DNA of 64,000 bases from NCBI GenBank assembly GCA_002706335.1, contig PAKZ01000027.1:110177-174176 (forward strand), given 5' to 3'. This document shows, one piece after another, positions 34,663 through 43,402 of the stretch. The notes beneath the pieces are model-generated. The model was not told where the DNA came from, did no database searches, and saw nothing but the letters and a program-made list of their open reading frames with translations. Origin of the DNA: Ahrensia sp. (GTDB lineage Bacteria > Pseudomonadota > Alphaproteobacteria > Rhizobiales > Rhizobiaceae). Numbering within the stretch: the stretch's first letter is position 1; every line of letters starts with the position of its first letter. The translations under genes and the position numbers were made by a program.

Positions 34663-37233
34663 CTAATCCCCTGCCCGCTGCAGCGCGATCGCCACGGCCT
34701 TGCGCATTCCCTCTGCATCATATGGTTTTGCGAGAACCGGCACCGAACGAAGCGCTTCGGACAAATTCGCTTTCTCTCCATAGCCTGACGCGAAGATGAA
34801 GGGGATCCAATCCTCCATCAACCGTTCTGCCACAGGAATACTGCGTTCCGATCCCAGATTGATGTCGAGCACTGCGAAATCGACATCGCCCTCTTCCAGC
34901 GCGGCCAGAGCGCGGCTGACGCTGCCGCAGACGGTGACGCGCTGCACGCCCATGCTCCTGAGTATGTCCTCGGCATCCACCGCGATGATGAGATTGTCTT
35001 CGACAAGCAGAACGTGAGCGGGAAGCGATCCCGTCAAGTCACCGCTCGCCTCGATCTGCGCGACCTCTTGCGTGTCCTCTTCACCAGCCACGGCGTCACG
35101 CACATGGTGTGCCGGGATCCAGAATTTGGCGACCACACCATCCTCCGGATAGTCGATCCGCGCCTCGCCCTGCAATTCAAACGGTACGGACCGCTCGATG
35201 ATCGTGGTGCCGAAGCCGCGTCGCGTCGGCTCCTGCACAGGCGGTCCGTCGCGTTCCTGCCAGGAAATATCGAGAGACCCGTCATTGCGCCGCGACAGGC
35301 CGACTTCGACCATGCCGTTTCGGTCGGCCAGCGCGCCATATTTCGCCGAATTGGTCATCAGCTCGTGCACGACCAGGGCGATGCTGGAAAAGGCGTTGGG
35401 CGTCAGCATAATGTCGTCGCCGGAAACCACCACGCGGTCCGCCTTGTCGAGCAGATAACCCGCCGCTTCCATGCGGATCAGCCGCTTCAACGGAGCTGGC
35501 GACCAGTTGTCCTTGGTAATCTGGTCGTGCGCACGCGCCAGCGCGTGAATACGACTGTCGAGAACCTTGGCGAAATCTTCCATGGTCAGATCGGACGTGG
35601 AGGTCTGCGAAATCAGGCTTCGGACCAGACCCAATATGTTGCGGACACGGTGATTGAGCTCCGCAATCAGCAATTCCTGCTTTTCCGACGCCTTGCGACG
35701 AACCTCCGCGGCTTCGTCGGACATGCGCAGCACGACCTCGAGCACGGTGACGCGAAGCTGCTCGGCGATGCGGCGTTGCGCCCGCGTCCACTCCTCGCTT
35801 TGCCCGTCGACCTCCTCTTTCCAGGCCTCGAAGCTCTTGCGCGGCGTGAGACGAATGCCGTTCGGACCGAGACTGGCGGGCTTCTCGGGATTGCCGGCCC
35901 ATTTGACCACCCGGCGCAGTTCCGGCCGGAAGAAGATAATATAGTCGCGCGGGCTCTTGGAAATCGGAATGGACACGAGCCCGGCGGCGACTTCCTTGTA
36001 GGCGTCCGCCTCCGGCAACAGCTTGCGAAGTTCATTGGTCGCGAAATTCTCGCCCGCGGGAAGCGTGTTCAGCCTTTTGGCGATGGCGCGCACGTCTTCG
36101 TTTTCGGGCCTCATACCTGTCCCAGAGACGACGCCGTTGGCGATGACCGCCATACCTTCGGCCTCCATCAACGCCATCGCCTGCTCGTAATGGACCGCGA
36201 ATACCTCGTTGACGTTGACGGAAGAGCCTGCGGATCGGGACAGGGAATTGATCAGCGCGCTCGTTTGTTCGCTGACAGCGGAGTCGTCGCGGGAGAGACG
36301 CCCCTCGAGAAGAAGCGAGAGCATTTGCCCAAAAAGCAGGATCGCGTTGCGCTGGCTTTGCGACAGCACCTTGGGAGTACGGTGGTGACAGGCGATCAAC
36401 CCCCACAGCTTGCCTTCGACGATCAACGAAATCGACATAGACGCCGATACGGGCATGTTGCGAAGATATTCCAGATGGATCGAAGACACTGAACGCAGAA
36501 CGGAATGCGACAGATCGAGCATGCCCGCGGGGCTCTCAAGCGGCAGGATCGGAACGCCTTCATCATGGGCGTCCGCGATGACGCGGATCGGGTTCTTGAC
36601 ATAGAGGGTGCGCGCCTGGGCGGGTATGTCGGAGGCCGGATAACGCAGGCCAAGAAACGGCTCCATGCCGGCTGCGTGCCATTCCGCGATAACTTCCCCG
36701 CTCTGGTCCGGCGCGAAACGATAAGCCATGACGCGATCGAACCCGGTGAGCGCAGCCGCAAATCGCACCGCGAATTTGAGAATTGCGGTCACATCCGTCA
36801 GGCGGCCGATACGGTTCATCGCTTGCTGCACATCGCCGATGTAACGATCGACCTCACTCTCCCGGGACGTCTCCTCGAATTCGACGACAATGTAATAGCT
36901 GGAGATATGTACCGTAGCATCGAAAGGACGCTTGTCGCCGATCCCGGCGCGGACGCCGTGGACAACTTCGGGCAGCGCGCCCGAACGCATGTTCTGCAGC
37001 TTGTTGCGAATCGAGTGGATCGATTCCGGGCTCAGAAAAGACAAGGCAGGCTCGCCGATCAGGGTTTCAGGCACACAGCCGAGAACCTCCCCGGCATTTG
37101 CCGAGATGTGCGAAACGATCCAGTCGGAAGTCAAGGCGACGAGAAAGCCGAAATGCTGGACCTTCCCCAGCAGGTGAATCGGCTCGCGGTCGCAATTCGT
37201 CAGGTCAACAATGGGTTCTGGGGATTGGTCCAT
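34663..37233 (-). CDS. bphP: bacteriophytochrome hybrid histidine kinase
   Basis: An 856-residue red/far-red light sensor. PAS: the biliverdin-attachment Cys14 is in LTNCDREPIHLLG. GAF: PASDIP at 199-204 with the conserved Asp, and LRSVSSIHLEYLRNM with the chromophore-pocket His. PHY: tongue motif PRKSF at 464-468. Kinase: HWE/HisKA_2 type with phospho-His528 in AELNHRVRN, HELMTNSAKYGAL and GFGTTIIE. A C-terminal receiver with Asp790 (FAVLDINLG) completes the hybrid. The knot residues usually read QPHG but here are QHFG. I chose the ATG at 37233, which gives the family's N-terminus; it overlaps the heme oxygenase gene by 29 bp. Confidence 0.92.
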   Translation of the reverse strand: MDQSPEPIVDLTNCDREPIHLLGKVQHFGFLVALTSDWIVSHISANAGEVLGCVPETLIGEPALSFLSPESIHSIRNKLQNMRSGALPEVVHGVRAGIGDKRPFDATVHISSYYIVVEFEETSRESEVDRYIGDVQQAMNRIGRLTDVTAILKFAVRFAAALTGFDRVMAYRFAPDQSGEVIAEWHAAGMEPFLGLRYPASDIPAQARTLYVKNPIRVIADAHDEGVPILPLESPAGMLDLSHSVLRSVSSIHLEYLRNMPVSASMSISLIVEGKLWGLIACHHRTPKVLSQSQRNAILLFGQMLSLLLEGRLSRDDSAVSEQTSALINSLSRSAGSSVNVNEVFAVHYEQAMALMEAEGMAVIANGVVSGTGMRPENEDVRAIAKRLNTLPAGENFATNELRKLLPEADAYKEVAAGLVSIPISKSPRDYIIFFRPELRRVVKWAGNPEKPASLGPNGIRLTPRKSFEAWKEEVDGQSEEWTRAQRRIAEQLRVTVLEVVLRMSDEAAEVRRKASEKQELLIAELNHRVRNILGLVRSLISQTSTSDLTMEDFAKVLDSRIHALARAHDQITKDNWSPAPLKRLIRMEAAGYLLDKADRVVVSGDDIMLTPNAFSSIALVVHELMTNSAKYGALADRNGMVEVGLSRRNDGSLDISWQERDGPPVQEPTRRGFGTTIIERSVPFELQGEARIDYPEDGVVAKFWIPAHHVRDAVAGEEDTQEVAQIEASGDLTGSLPAHVLLVEDNLIIAVDAEDILRSMGVQRVTVCGSVSRALAALEEGDVDFAVLDINLGSERSIPVAERLMEDWIPFIFASGYGEKANLSEALRSVPVLAKPYDAEGMRKAVAIALQRAGD

Positions 37234-37780
37234 ATGGAGGGAACTGCGCCTCTGCGCTCTTGAGATAGTATTCAAAAAGCCCGATCGCATTGTCGCGCAT
37301 GTCGACAAGCTCACGTTCGGACCATTGCGTGCTGTTGAGCCAGCGTAGGAAGCTCGGCCATAGGCCCGAGCCTTCCCCGTGGCTCAGAAACGAAGTGGGA
37401 AAAGCCGCTCCCGATTGCATCAACCGTCTGCGAATGACGGTCGCGCCAAGCCGCGAGCCTTCCATGACATACATTAATCCGGCGACACCTGCTCGCGAAT
37501 TTAAAAAAGACATATCTATCGAAGCCGGCATTTCCAGCCCGAGTACGGCCAGATCGTCACGGAGCGCGCCGGAGCGGCAGCGCGTATCGACTTGCGGCAA
37601 GTCGCCGAGATGTCCTGTTGCGTCAACGAAGGCCTCAACGACCGGGACAACGGACGCATGAGAAAGAAGCATCGCCGAATAACCACTGCGACTGACGATC
37701 CGGTCAAGGCTGAAAGCGTTGTCGACTTTGTGATGGAGGGAAGCGGTCGTCTGGAAAAGAAAGGTTCTAATATCGCTCAA
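37205..37780 (-). CDS. bphO: biliverdin-producing heme oxygenase
   Basis: A 191-residue bacterial heme oxygenase of the BphO type. It opens heme to biliverdin IX-alpha, the chromophore of the phytochrome encoded directly downstream. The proximal His is probably His16 in TTASLHHKVD, and the distal helix appears as VAGLMYVMEGSRLGATVI, with the Gly-rich segment shifted from the usual G-x-x-x-G. The only in-frame start is TTG at 37780 without a good ribosome site, which suggests low expression. The 151 bp upstream show no clear promoter. Confidence 0.85.
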   Translation of the reverse strand: MSDIRTFLFQTTASLHHKVDNAFSLDRIVSRSGYSAMLLSHASVVPVVEAFVDATGHLGDLPQVDTRCRSGALRDDLAVLGLEMPASIDMSFLNSRAGVAGLMYVMEGSRLGATVIRRRLMQSGAAFPTSFLSHGEGSGLWPSFLRWLNSTQWSERELVDMRDNAIGLFEYYLKSAEAQFPPYGPIPRTHC

Positions 37781-37931
37781 ATGAAATTGCCCGACGAATC
37801 CGGCGGGTGCCGGTCGTAATTACATCCGTGATGACAATGCGCGATCGCCGCGAAGGTTCCCTTTAGTCATTTTGCGCCCGCACGCAATCGGGATACGAAG
37901 CGATGTGGGGCGTTATGGTTAGCAAGGGATG

Positions 37932-39158
37932 CTAGGCCGCCTCCCGGCTCGTCAGCTTCTGGTTGAGCAGGAAACGCGCGAACAGCGGCAGGCTCGCGGC
38001 GCCGAGCGCTCGCGCGTCAGCGCCCACCGTGCCACTGCGTATCTCGGGTTTTTCGAGGCCGGTCATGTTCAGCTTGTCCAGTTCGTCCCTGATCGCATCG
38101 ACGAGCCGCCGGCGAATATCGACGGGGAGCCATCCATCGACGACGATTGCCGAAAAATCGATCACCGAACAGGCCGAGGCGGTAGCATAAGCGAGACCGG
38201 CAGCGGCGGTTGCGATCCAGTCATCGAGAATGCCGGCATCCACCGGCCAATTATCCGTGCCTTCCCAGATCGAAGCCGTTTCCAGACCGTGTTCGGCAAG
38301 CTGTTTTTCGAGTTCCGACAGGCTGGCGGCCTCGATCAGCTGACAGACCTTGCCCCCTCGCCCAACCATCGGCATGGGGCCAAGCGCGCCCGAATTCCCG
38401 CCGGGCCCGGTGTAGAGCGCACGATTGAGAACGACGCCGCCGCCAATGAAATAAGCGACATAGAAATAGAGATAATCGTCCGGTGCGTCCGCTCCGCCAA
38501 ACGCCACTTCTGCGGCGCAGGCCGAGGACGCATCGTTTTCGAGATAAACCGGGAAATCGTAGGCGGACGCGATTTCGCTTCGGATATCGACGTCCCGCCA
38601 GCCGGCCATGGCCTCGTCGGGCACGCCGAGCGCCCGTGTCCAGTTCCACAGGTAAAAGGGCATCGCGATACCGAGCCCGGCGATCCGCGACCGCTTTTCG
38701 GCGTCGAGACCGCCAACCAGCTCCCCGATCGCCTCATGGGTAAACCGGATGGCTTCGTCGGGTCGCGGATAGCGATGGGTGCGCGCGAAACGACGAATAA
38801 CCTCGCCTAGGAAATTCATGAGGACGAGTTCCATGCTTCGCCGGCCGATCTTCAGCCCCAACGAATAGGCCCCTTCGGGATTGAGCGACAGGGGGACCGA
38901 TGGCTGACCAATGCGGCCGCGCTGGGGTTCACCGCGGATCACCAGCCCGTCGGCCTCCAGACGGCGCATGATCACTGAAATAGTCTGGGCGGACAGACCG
39001 GTCAGACGCGTCAGATCGGATTTCGCCAAGGGGCCGCTTCGCCTGATCAGCGTCAGGACCAGCTTTTCGTTATAGGCGCGCATGCCGCTTTGGTTCGTGC
39101 CGCGCATCTGCACGGCGCCGCCGCCAGGCGGGTCGTCGCGCTCCTCAGTCTGGACCAT
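37932..39158 (-). CDS. ROK-family transcriptional regulator (likely regulator of frcBCA)
   Basis: A 408-residue ROK regulator: N-terminal winged helix (LAKSDLTRLTGLSAQTISVIMRRLEADGLV) and a sugar-kinase-like ROK domain (LGLKIGRRSMELVLMNFLGEV; LENDASSACAAEVAFGG; GGGVVLNRALYTGPGGNSGALG). The Cys-rich zinc motif of ROK sugar kinases is missing, so it is unlikely to be a kinase. The start at 39158 has GAGGCGGGG just upstream; an ATG five codons earlier lacks one. It is divergent from frcBCA, and a large palindrome at 39261-39293 is its likely site. Confidence 0.9.
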   Translation of the reverse strand: MVQTEERDDPPGGGAVQMRGTNQSGMRAYNEKLVLTLIRRSGPLAKSDLTRLTGLSAQTISVIMRRLEADGLVIRGEPQRGRIGQPSVPLSLNPEGAYSLGLKIGRRSMELVLMNFLGEVIRRFARTHRYPRPDEAIRFTHEAIGELVGGLDAEKRSRIAGLGIAMPFYLWNWTRALGVPDEAMAGWRDVDIRSEIASAYDFPVYLENDASSACAAEVAFGGADAPDDYLYFYVAYFIGGGVVLNRALYTGPGGNSGALGPMPMVGRGGKVCQLIEAASLSELEKQLAEHGLETASIWEGTDNWPVDAGILDDWIATAAAGLAYATASACSVIDFSAIVVDGWLPVDIRRRLVDAIRDELDKLNMTGLEKPEIRSGTVGADARALGAASLPLFARFLLNQKLTSREAA

Positions 39159-39260
39159 GCCCCCGCCTCGCATTTCGACTCGAACGGCATGACATACACG
39201 GATTCGACGTCAAAAACTTACTCCTCCGCCATCCAGAATGGCCGCGACTGCGCGCATCTG

Positions 39261-39293
39261 TCAATAATTAAATCACAGTGAATTAGTTATTGA
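39261..39293. promoter_or_regulatory. 33-bp near-perfect palindrome, candidate ROK operator at frcB
   Basis: Two 16-bp arms around a single A match at 14 of 16 positions. Outer arms TCAATAA / TTATTGA and inner arms TCAC / GTGA are exact. The right arm overlaps a consensus TTGACA (39290-39295) about 115 bp upstream of frcB, so binding would block RNA polymerase there. Confidence 0.75.
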
Positions 39294-39408
39294 CACGCGA
39301 AATCGCCTGTAGTTCCCTATGGAACGTCCGGAAGGAGAGATCGCATGGAATCTCGCCGGAACCATTTCCGCCATGCGCGGCGGATACACCAAACTGGGAG
39401 GAATACAC

Positions 39409-40437
39409 GTGAAGAAGACCCTTATTACGACCGCGATCGCGACCCTCGCACTCGGCGCGGCATTCGCCTCGCCGGCAAGCGCGCAGGACAAGATCGGCGC
39501 ATGCCTGATCACCAAGACCGATACCAACCCGTTCTTCGTGAAGATGAAGGAAGGCGCCACTGCCAAGGCCGAAGAACTCGGCATCGAACTGAAGAGCTTC
39601 GCCGGCAAGATCGACGGCGACCACGAAACCCAGGTCGCGGCCATCGAGACCTGCATCGCCGACGGCGCCAAAGGCATCCTGCTGACCGCGTCCGACACCT
39701 CGTCCATCGTATCGTCGGTGCAACAGGCCCGTGACGCCGGTCTCCTCGTGATCGCGCTCGACACTCCGCTCGACCCGATCGACGCGGCCGACATGACCTT
39801 CGCCACGGATAACTTCAAGGCGGGCGAACTGATCGGCCAGTGGGCCGCCGCCAAGCTCGGCGACGACGCGGCCAACGCCAAGATAGGCATGCTCGACCTC
39901 GCCGTCAGCCAGCCGACCGTTGGCGTGCTGCGCGACCAGGGCTTCATGCAGGGCTTCGGCATCGAACTCGGCGATCCCAACAAGTGGGGCGACGAGACTG
40001 ATCCGCGCGTCGTTGGCCATGACGTGACCCAGGGCAACGAGGAAGGCGGCCGCACGGCGATGGAAAACCTGCTGGCGTCCGACCCGATGATCAACGTGGT
40101 CTACACCATCAACGAACCGGCAGCGGCCGGCGCCTATGAGGCGCTGAAGTCGATCGGCCGCGAGAACGACGTTCTGATCGTTTCCGTCGACGGCGGCTGC
40201 CCCGGCGTCCAGAACGTCGCGGACGGCGTCATCGGCGCGACCTCGCAGCAGTATCCGCTACTGATGGCCTCCAAGGGCATCGAGGCGATTGCCGCATGGG
40301 CAAAGGACGGCACCAAGCCGCAGCCAACCGAAGGCAAGGACTTCTTCGACACCGGCGTATCGCTGGTCACCGACCAGCCGGTGGACGGCGTGCCGTCCAT
40401 CTCGGTGAAGGAAGGCATGGACCTTTGCTGGGGCTGA
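39409..40437 (+). CDS. frcB: fructose-type sugar ABC transporter substrate-binding protein
   Basis: A 342-residue periplasmic sugar-binding protein of the ribose/FrcB family. The GTG start at 39409 follows GGGAGGAATACAC and opens a signal peptide ([16 protein letters not shown]...PASAQ). FrcB landmarks are [31 protein letters not shown] and [15 protein letters not shown]. In Sinorhizobium meliloti FrcB binds fructose, ribose and mannose. It is the first gene of frcBCA. Confidence 0.92.
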   Translation: MKKTLITTAIATLALGAAFASPASAQDKIGACLITKTDTNPFFVKMKEGATAKAEELGIELKSFAGKIDGDHETQVAAIETCIADGAKGILLTASDTSSIVSSVQQARDAGLLVIALDTPLDPIDAADMTFATDNFKAGELIGQWAAAKLGDDAANAKIGMLDLAVSQPTVGVLRDQGFMQGFGIELGDPNKWGDETDPRVVGHDVTQGNEEGGRTAMENLLASDPMINVVYTINEPAAAGAYEALKSIGRENDVLIVSVDGGCPGVQNVADGVIGATSQQYPLLMASKGIEAIAAWAKDGTKPQPTEGKDFFDTGVSLVTDQPVDGVPSISVKEGMDLCWG

Positions 40438-40485
40438 TCGCCCGCCCTTGATCCCACCCCGCCATTGGCGGCACAATGCAACTCT

Positions 40486-40512
40486 GGAAGCGCGGGCTCC
40501 GGCCCGCCTTCC
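40486..40512 (+). promoter_or_regulatory. bulged hairpin between frcB and frcC
   Basis: GGAAG-C-GCGGGC and GCCCGC-CTTCC pair as an 11-bp stem with one bulged C and a 4-nt loop, in the 128-bp gap between frcB and frcC. No T-run follows, so it is better read as a message-stabilising or attenuating element than as a full terminator. Confidence 0.6.
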
Positions 40513-40565
40513 ATCAGGCGCATGTCCGGCCTGAATGGGCCGGCATATAGGAGGAGACTGCGCCC

Positions 40566-41636
40566 ATGTCGGACAATGTCACGACGAAGGACAACTACGA
40601 GTCCGCCAGCAACCGCGAGGACAAACTTGCCGAATTCGAGGTCAGCAAACGCGGCCTGATCGGCAACGTACAACACTGGTTGCACCAGACGCCCGCAGCG
40701 GTGCCGCTGATCGTGCTGATCGCCTCGATCCTGATCTTCGGTGTCCTGATCGGCGATCGCTTCTTTTCGCCTTTCGCGCTGACTCTCGTCCTGCAACAGG
40801 TGCAGATCGTCGGCATCGTCGCCGCCGCGCAGAGCCTTGTCATTCTGACGGCCGGCATCGACCTGTCGGTCGGCGCGATCACGGTGTTCTCCTCCGTCAT
40901 CATGGGCCAGTTCGCCTTCCGCTACGGGCTTCCGCCATCTGTCGCGGTGGTCTGCGGCCTGATTTTCGGCACGCTGTGCGGCGCGCTCAACGGCTTTCTC
41001 GTCGCGCGCATCAAGCTGCCGCCCTTCATCGTCACGCTCGGCACCTGGCAGATCATCCTCGCGTCCAACTATCTCTATTCCGCAAACGAGACGATCCGCG
41101 CGCAGGAGATCGAGGCAGAGGCCCCTCTCCTGCAATTGATGGGCACGAAGTTCCAGATCGGCGGCGCAGTCTTCACGCTCGGCGTTATCTTCATGATCGT
41201 GCTGATGCTGGTCCTCGCCTGGGTGCTCAGGCACACCGCATGGGGCAGGCATGTCTACGCCGTCGGAGACGATCCGGAGGCGGCACAGCTGTCCGGCGTC
41301 AATGTCAAGGCGACGTTGCTGTCCGTCTATGCGCTGGCCGGCCTGATCTGCGCCTTTGCCGGCTGGGCCCTGATCGGCCGCATCGGTTCCGTCTCTCCAA
41401 CCTCGGCCTATGAGGCCAACATCGAATCCATCACCGCGGTTGTGATCGGCGGCATATCGCTCTTCGGCGGGCGCGGCTCGATCCTCGGCGCCCTGTTCGG
41501 CGCGTTGATCGTCGGCGTCTTCTCGCTCGGGCTGCGCCTGATGGGCGCGGACGCCCAGTGGACCTACTTCTTCATCGGCGTGCTGATCATCGCCGCCGTC
41601 GCCGTCGACCAATGGATCAGAAAGGTATCGGCATGA
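40566..41636 (+). CDS. frcC: fructose-type sugar ABC transporter permease
   Basis: A 356-residue BPD_transp_2 permease with eight to ten hydrophobic segments and the family phrases QSLVILTAGIDLSVGAI, LNGFLVARIKLPPFIVTLGT and GGISLFGGRGSILGALFGA. AGGAG lies upstream of its ATG. It overlaps frcA by 4 bp (ATGA). It forms a homodimeric channel in this class of importers. Confidence 0.93.
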   Translation: MSDNVTTKDNYESASNREDKLAEFEVSKRGLIGNVQHWLHQTPAAVPLIVLIASILIFGVLIGDRFFSPFALTLVLQQVQIVGIVAAAQSLVILTAGIDLSVGAITVFSSVIMGQFAFRYGLPPSVAVVCGLIFGTLCGALNGFLVARIKLPPFIVTLGTWQIILASNYLYSANETIRAQEIEAEAPLLQLMGTKFQIGGAVFTLGVIFMIVLMLVLAWVLRHTAWGRHVYAVGDDPEAAQLSGVNVKATLLSVYALAGLICAFAGWALIGRIGSVSPTSAYEANIESITAVVIGGISLFGGRGSILGALFGALIVGVFSLGLRLMGADAQWTYFFIGVLIIAAVAVDQWIRKVSA

Positions 41637-42415
41637 GCGAACCCATTCTCAAAGGCCGCGGCCTGACCAAGCGCTACGGCCGCGTCACCGCCCTCGACCG
41701 CTGCGACTTCGATCTGATGCCGGGCGAGATCCTGGCCGTGATCGGCGACAACGGCGCCGGCAAGTCGACATTGATCAAGGCCATTTCCGGCGCGGTGACG
41801 CCGGAAGAAGGCAATATCTGGATGAATGGCGAAAAGCTGAAATTCACCTCCCCGAGCGACGCCCGCGAGGCGGGCATCGAAACCGTCTACCAGACGCTCG
41901 CCATGTCTCCGGCCCTGTCGATCACCGACAACATGTTCATGGGCCGCGAATTGCGCAAGCCGGGCGTCATGGGCAAATGGTTCCGCCAGCTCGATCGGCC
42001 GGCCATGGAGAAATTCGCCCGCGACAAGCTCACCGAGCTGGGCCTGATGACGATCCAGAACATCAACCAGGCCGTCGAGACGCTGTCCGGCGGCCAGCGC
42101 CAGGGCGTGGCGGTCGCGCGCGCGGCGGCCTTCGGCTCCAAGGTCATCATTCTCGACGAGCCGACCGCCGCCCTTGGCGTGAAGGAATCGCGCCGCGTGC
42201 TCGAACTGATCCAGGACGTGAAGTCGCGCGGCATACCGATCATCCTGATCTCGCACAACATGCCGCATGTGTTCGAGGTCGCCGACCGCATCCACGTTCA
42301 CCGGCTCGGCCGCCGGCTCTGCGTCGTCAACCCGAAGGACTACACCATGTCCGACGCGGTCGCCTTCATGACCGGCGCGAAGGAACCGCCGGAACAGACC
42401 GCTGCGGCAGCCTGA
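41633..42415 (+). CDS. frcA: fructose-type sugar ABC transporter ATPase
   Basis: A 260-residue ATPase with Walker A GDNGAGKST, signature LSGGQRQGVAVARAA and Walker B VIILDEPTAALGVKES. It has a single nucleotide-binding domain, as in FrcA, unlike the double-domain RbsA type. The start MSEPILKG at 41633 is coupled to frcC. A terminator follows at 42464-42486. Confidence 0.93.
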   Translation: MSEPILKGRGLTKRYGRVTALDRCDFDLMPGEILAVIGDNGAGKSTLIKAISGAVTPEEGNIWMNGEKLKFTSPSDAREAGIETVYQTLAMSPALSITDNMFMGRELRKPGVMGKWFRQLDRPAMEKFARDKLTELGLMTIQNINQAVETLSGGQRQGVAVARAAAFGSKVIILDEPTAALGVKESRRVLELIQDVKSRGIPIILISHNMPHVFEVADRIHVHRLGRRLCVVNPKDYTMSDAVAFMTGAKEPPEQTAAAA

Positions 42416-42463
42416 GAACGGAGATGCGCCTGCCGGCGCAACCGCGTTCAAATGCATGAACAA

Positions 42464-42486
42464 AAGGCGGCCCGGTCGGCCGCCTT
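42464..42486. terminator. bidirectional terminator between frcA and the GGDEF gene
   Basis: AAGGCGGCC-CGGTC-GGCCGCCTT, a perfect 9-bp stem between two convergent genes. On the minus strand TTTTG follows the stem, on the plus strand TTCGTT, so it serves the GGDEF gene best and frcA less well. Confidence 0.75.
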
Positions 42487-42489
42487 CGT

Positions 42490-43248
42490 TCAGACTTCTT
42501 TGAAGTCCGGCTTTTCCAGGCCGGGATCGTTTTGCGAAAACACGTAGCGGTTTCGGCCCGATCGCTTCGCGACATACAGGTTCTCGTCGGCCTCCTTCAT
42601 CAGGATGGTCAGGGTCGATCCCTTGCCGATCTCGGCGACGCCGATACTGACTGTCAAACCGATGTCGTACTCTCCGACAGTCTCCCCCTTGGCTGCGATT
42701 AACTGCTTGATCGCCTCGGCATGTCGGGTCACGTCGCCCGCCGACATGCCTGGCAGGAAGACCGCGAACTCCTCGCCGCCGATCCGCCCGACAAGCGCGG
42801 TCTCTGGCGTCGCCATATTGAGCGCAGCTCCGATGAGCCTCAGCACCTCGTCGCCAACATCGTGGCCGTAGGTGTCGTTGATCGCCTTGAAATGATCTGC
42901 GTCGACCAGAAACAGAAAACCGCCCTCGCCGATGCGCGTGCGCACCGACTCGAGGAAATAGTGGCGCGTCAGTACGCCGGTCAGGGAATCGAACTTCACG
43001 AAGTCCTCGAGCTTGTCGACGCCGCGTTGGGTCATTTGCATCAGGCGCAACGCGAGATAAGCCACTGGCGCGGCGATCAGGATAGGTATGCCGATCGCCA
43101 GTGTCATCGCGAAGCCGAGAAAAGGCCGCGCGAAAGGCAGGAACGTCACCATCGCGAAATAGACGACAGCAGCGCTTGCAAGCGTCGCCAGAATGGTGAT
43201 CCCCACCGTATAGGTCGCCACCGCGCGATTTGTCCTGACGACGAGCAA
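42490..43248 (-). CDS. membrane-anchored GGDEF diguanylate cyclase
   Basis: A 252-residue protein with two N-terminal membrane segments (about 15-35 and 43-68), a short linker and a GGDEF domain. The active-site motif is RIGGEEF (GGEEF at 157-161), with the substrate Asp in LVDADHFKAINDTYGHDVGDE, so c-di-GMP synthesis is expected. The product-inhibition RxxD motif that normally lies five residues before GGEEF is absent. The frame begins with TTG at 43248. No EAL partner is adjacent. Confidence 0.87.
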   Translation of the reverse strand: MLVVRTNRAVATYTVGITILATLASAAVVYFAMVTFLPFARPFLGFAMTLAIGIPILIAAPVAYLALRLMQMTQRGVDKLEDFVKFDSLTGVLTRHYFLESVRTRIGEGGFLFLVDADHFKAINDTYGHDVGDEVLRLIGAALNMATPETALVGRIGGEEFAVFLPGMSAGDVTRHAEAIKQLIAAKGETVGEYDIGLTVSIGVAEIGKGSTLTILMKEADENLYVAKRSGRNRYVFSQNDPGLEKPDFKEV

Positions 43249-43356
43249 ACCCGCCTGCCTTTCGTTCGAATTTATCCCCGACAGCTATGGCCCGATAATA
43301 TTGCGCAGTAGTTACGCAAGGGCAGATAATTGCGGACATCTCCGCGGACGAAACGA

Positions 43357-43381
43357 AAACGGGGCCGTAAAGGCCCCGTTT
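43357..43381 (-). terminator. Rho-independent terminator of the second NMT1-type ABC operon
   Basis: AAACGGGGCC-GTAAA-GGCCCCGTTT, a perfect 10-bp stem 22 bp after the binding-protein stop. On the minus strand it ends in GTTTTCG. Confidence 0.82.
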
Positions 43382-43402
43382 CCCGGCAAGCGTCCGTCAG
43401 GA

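Noticed and set aside
37234..37314. Longer bacteriophytochrome start (GTG at 37314)
   Set aside because: It would add 27 residues unlike phytochrome N-termini and increase the overlap with the heme oxygenase gene to 110 bp.
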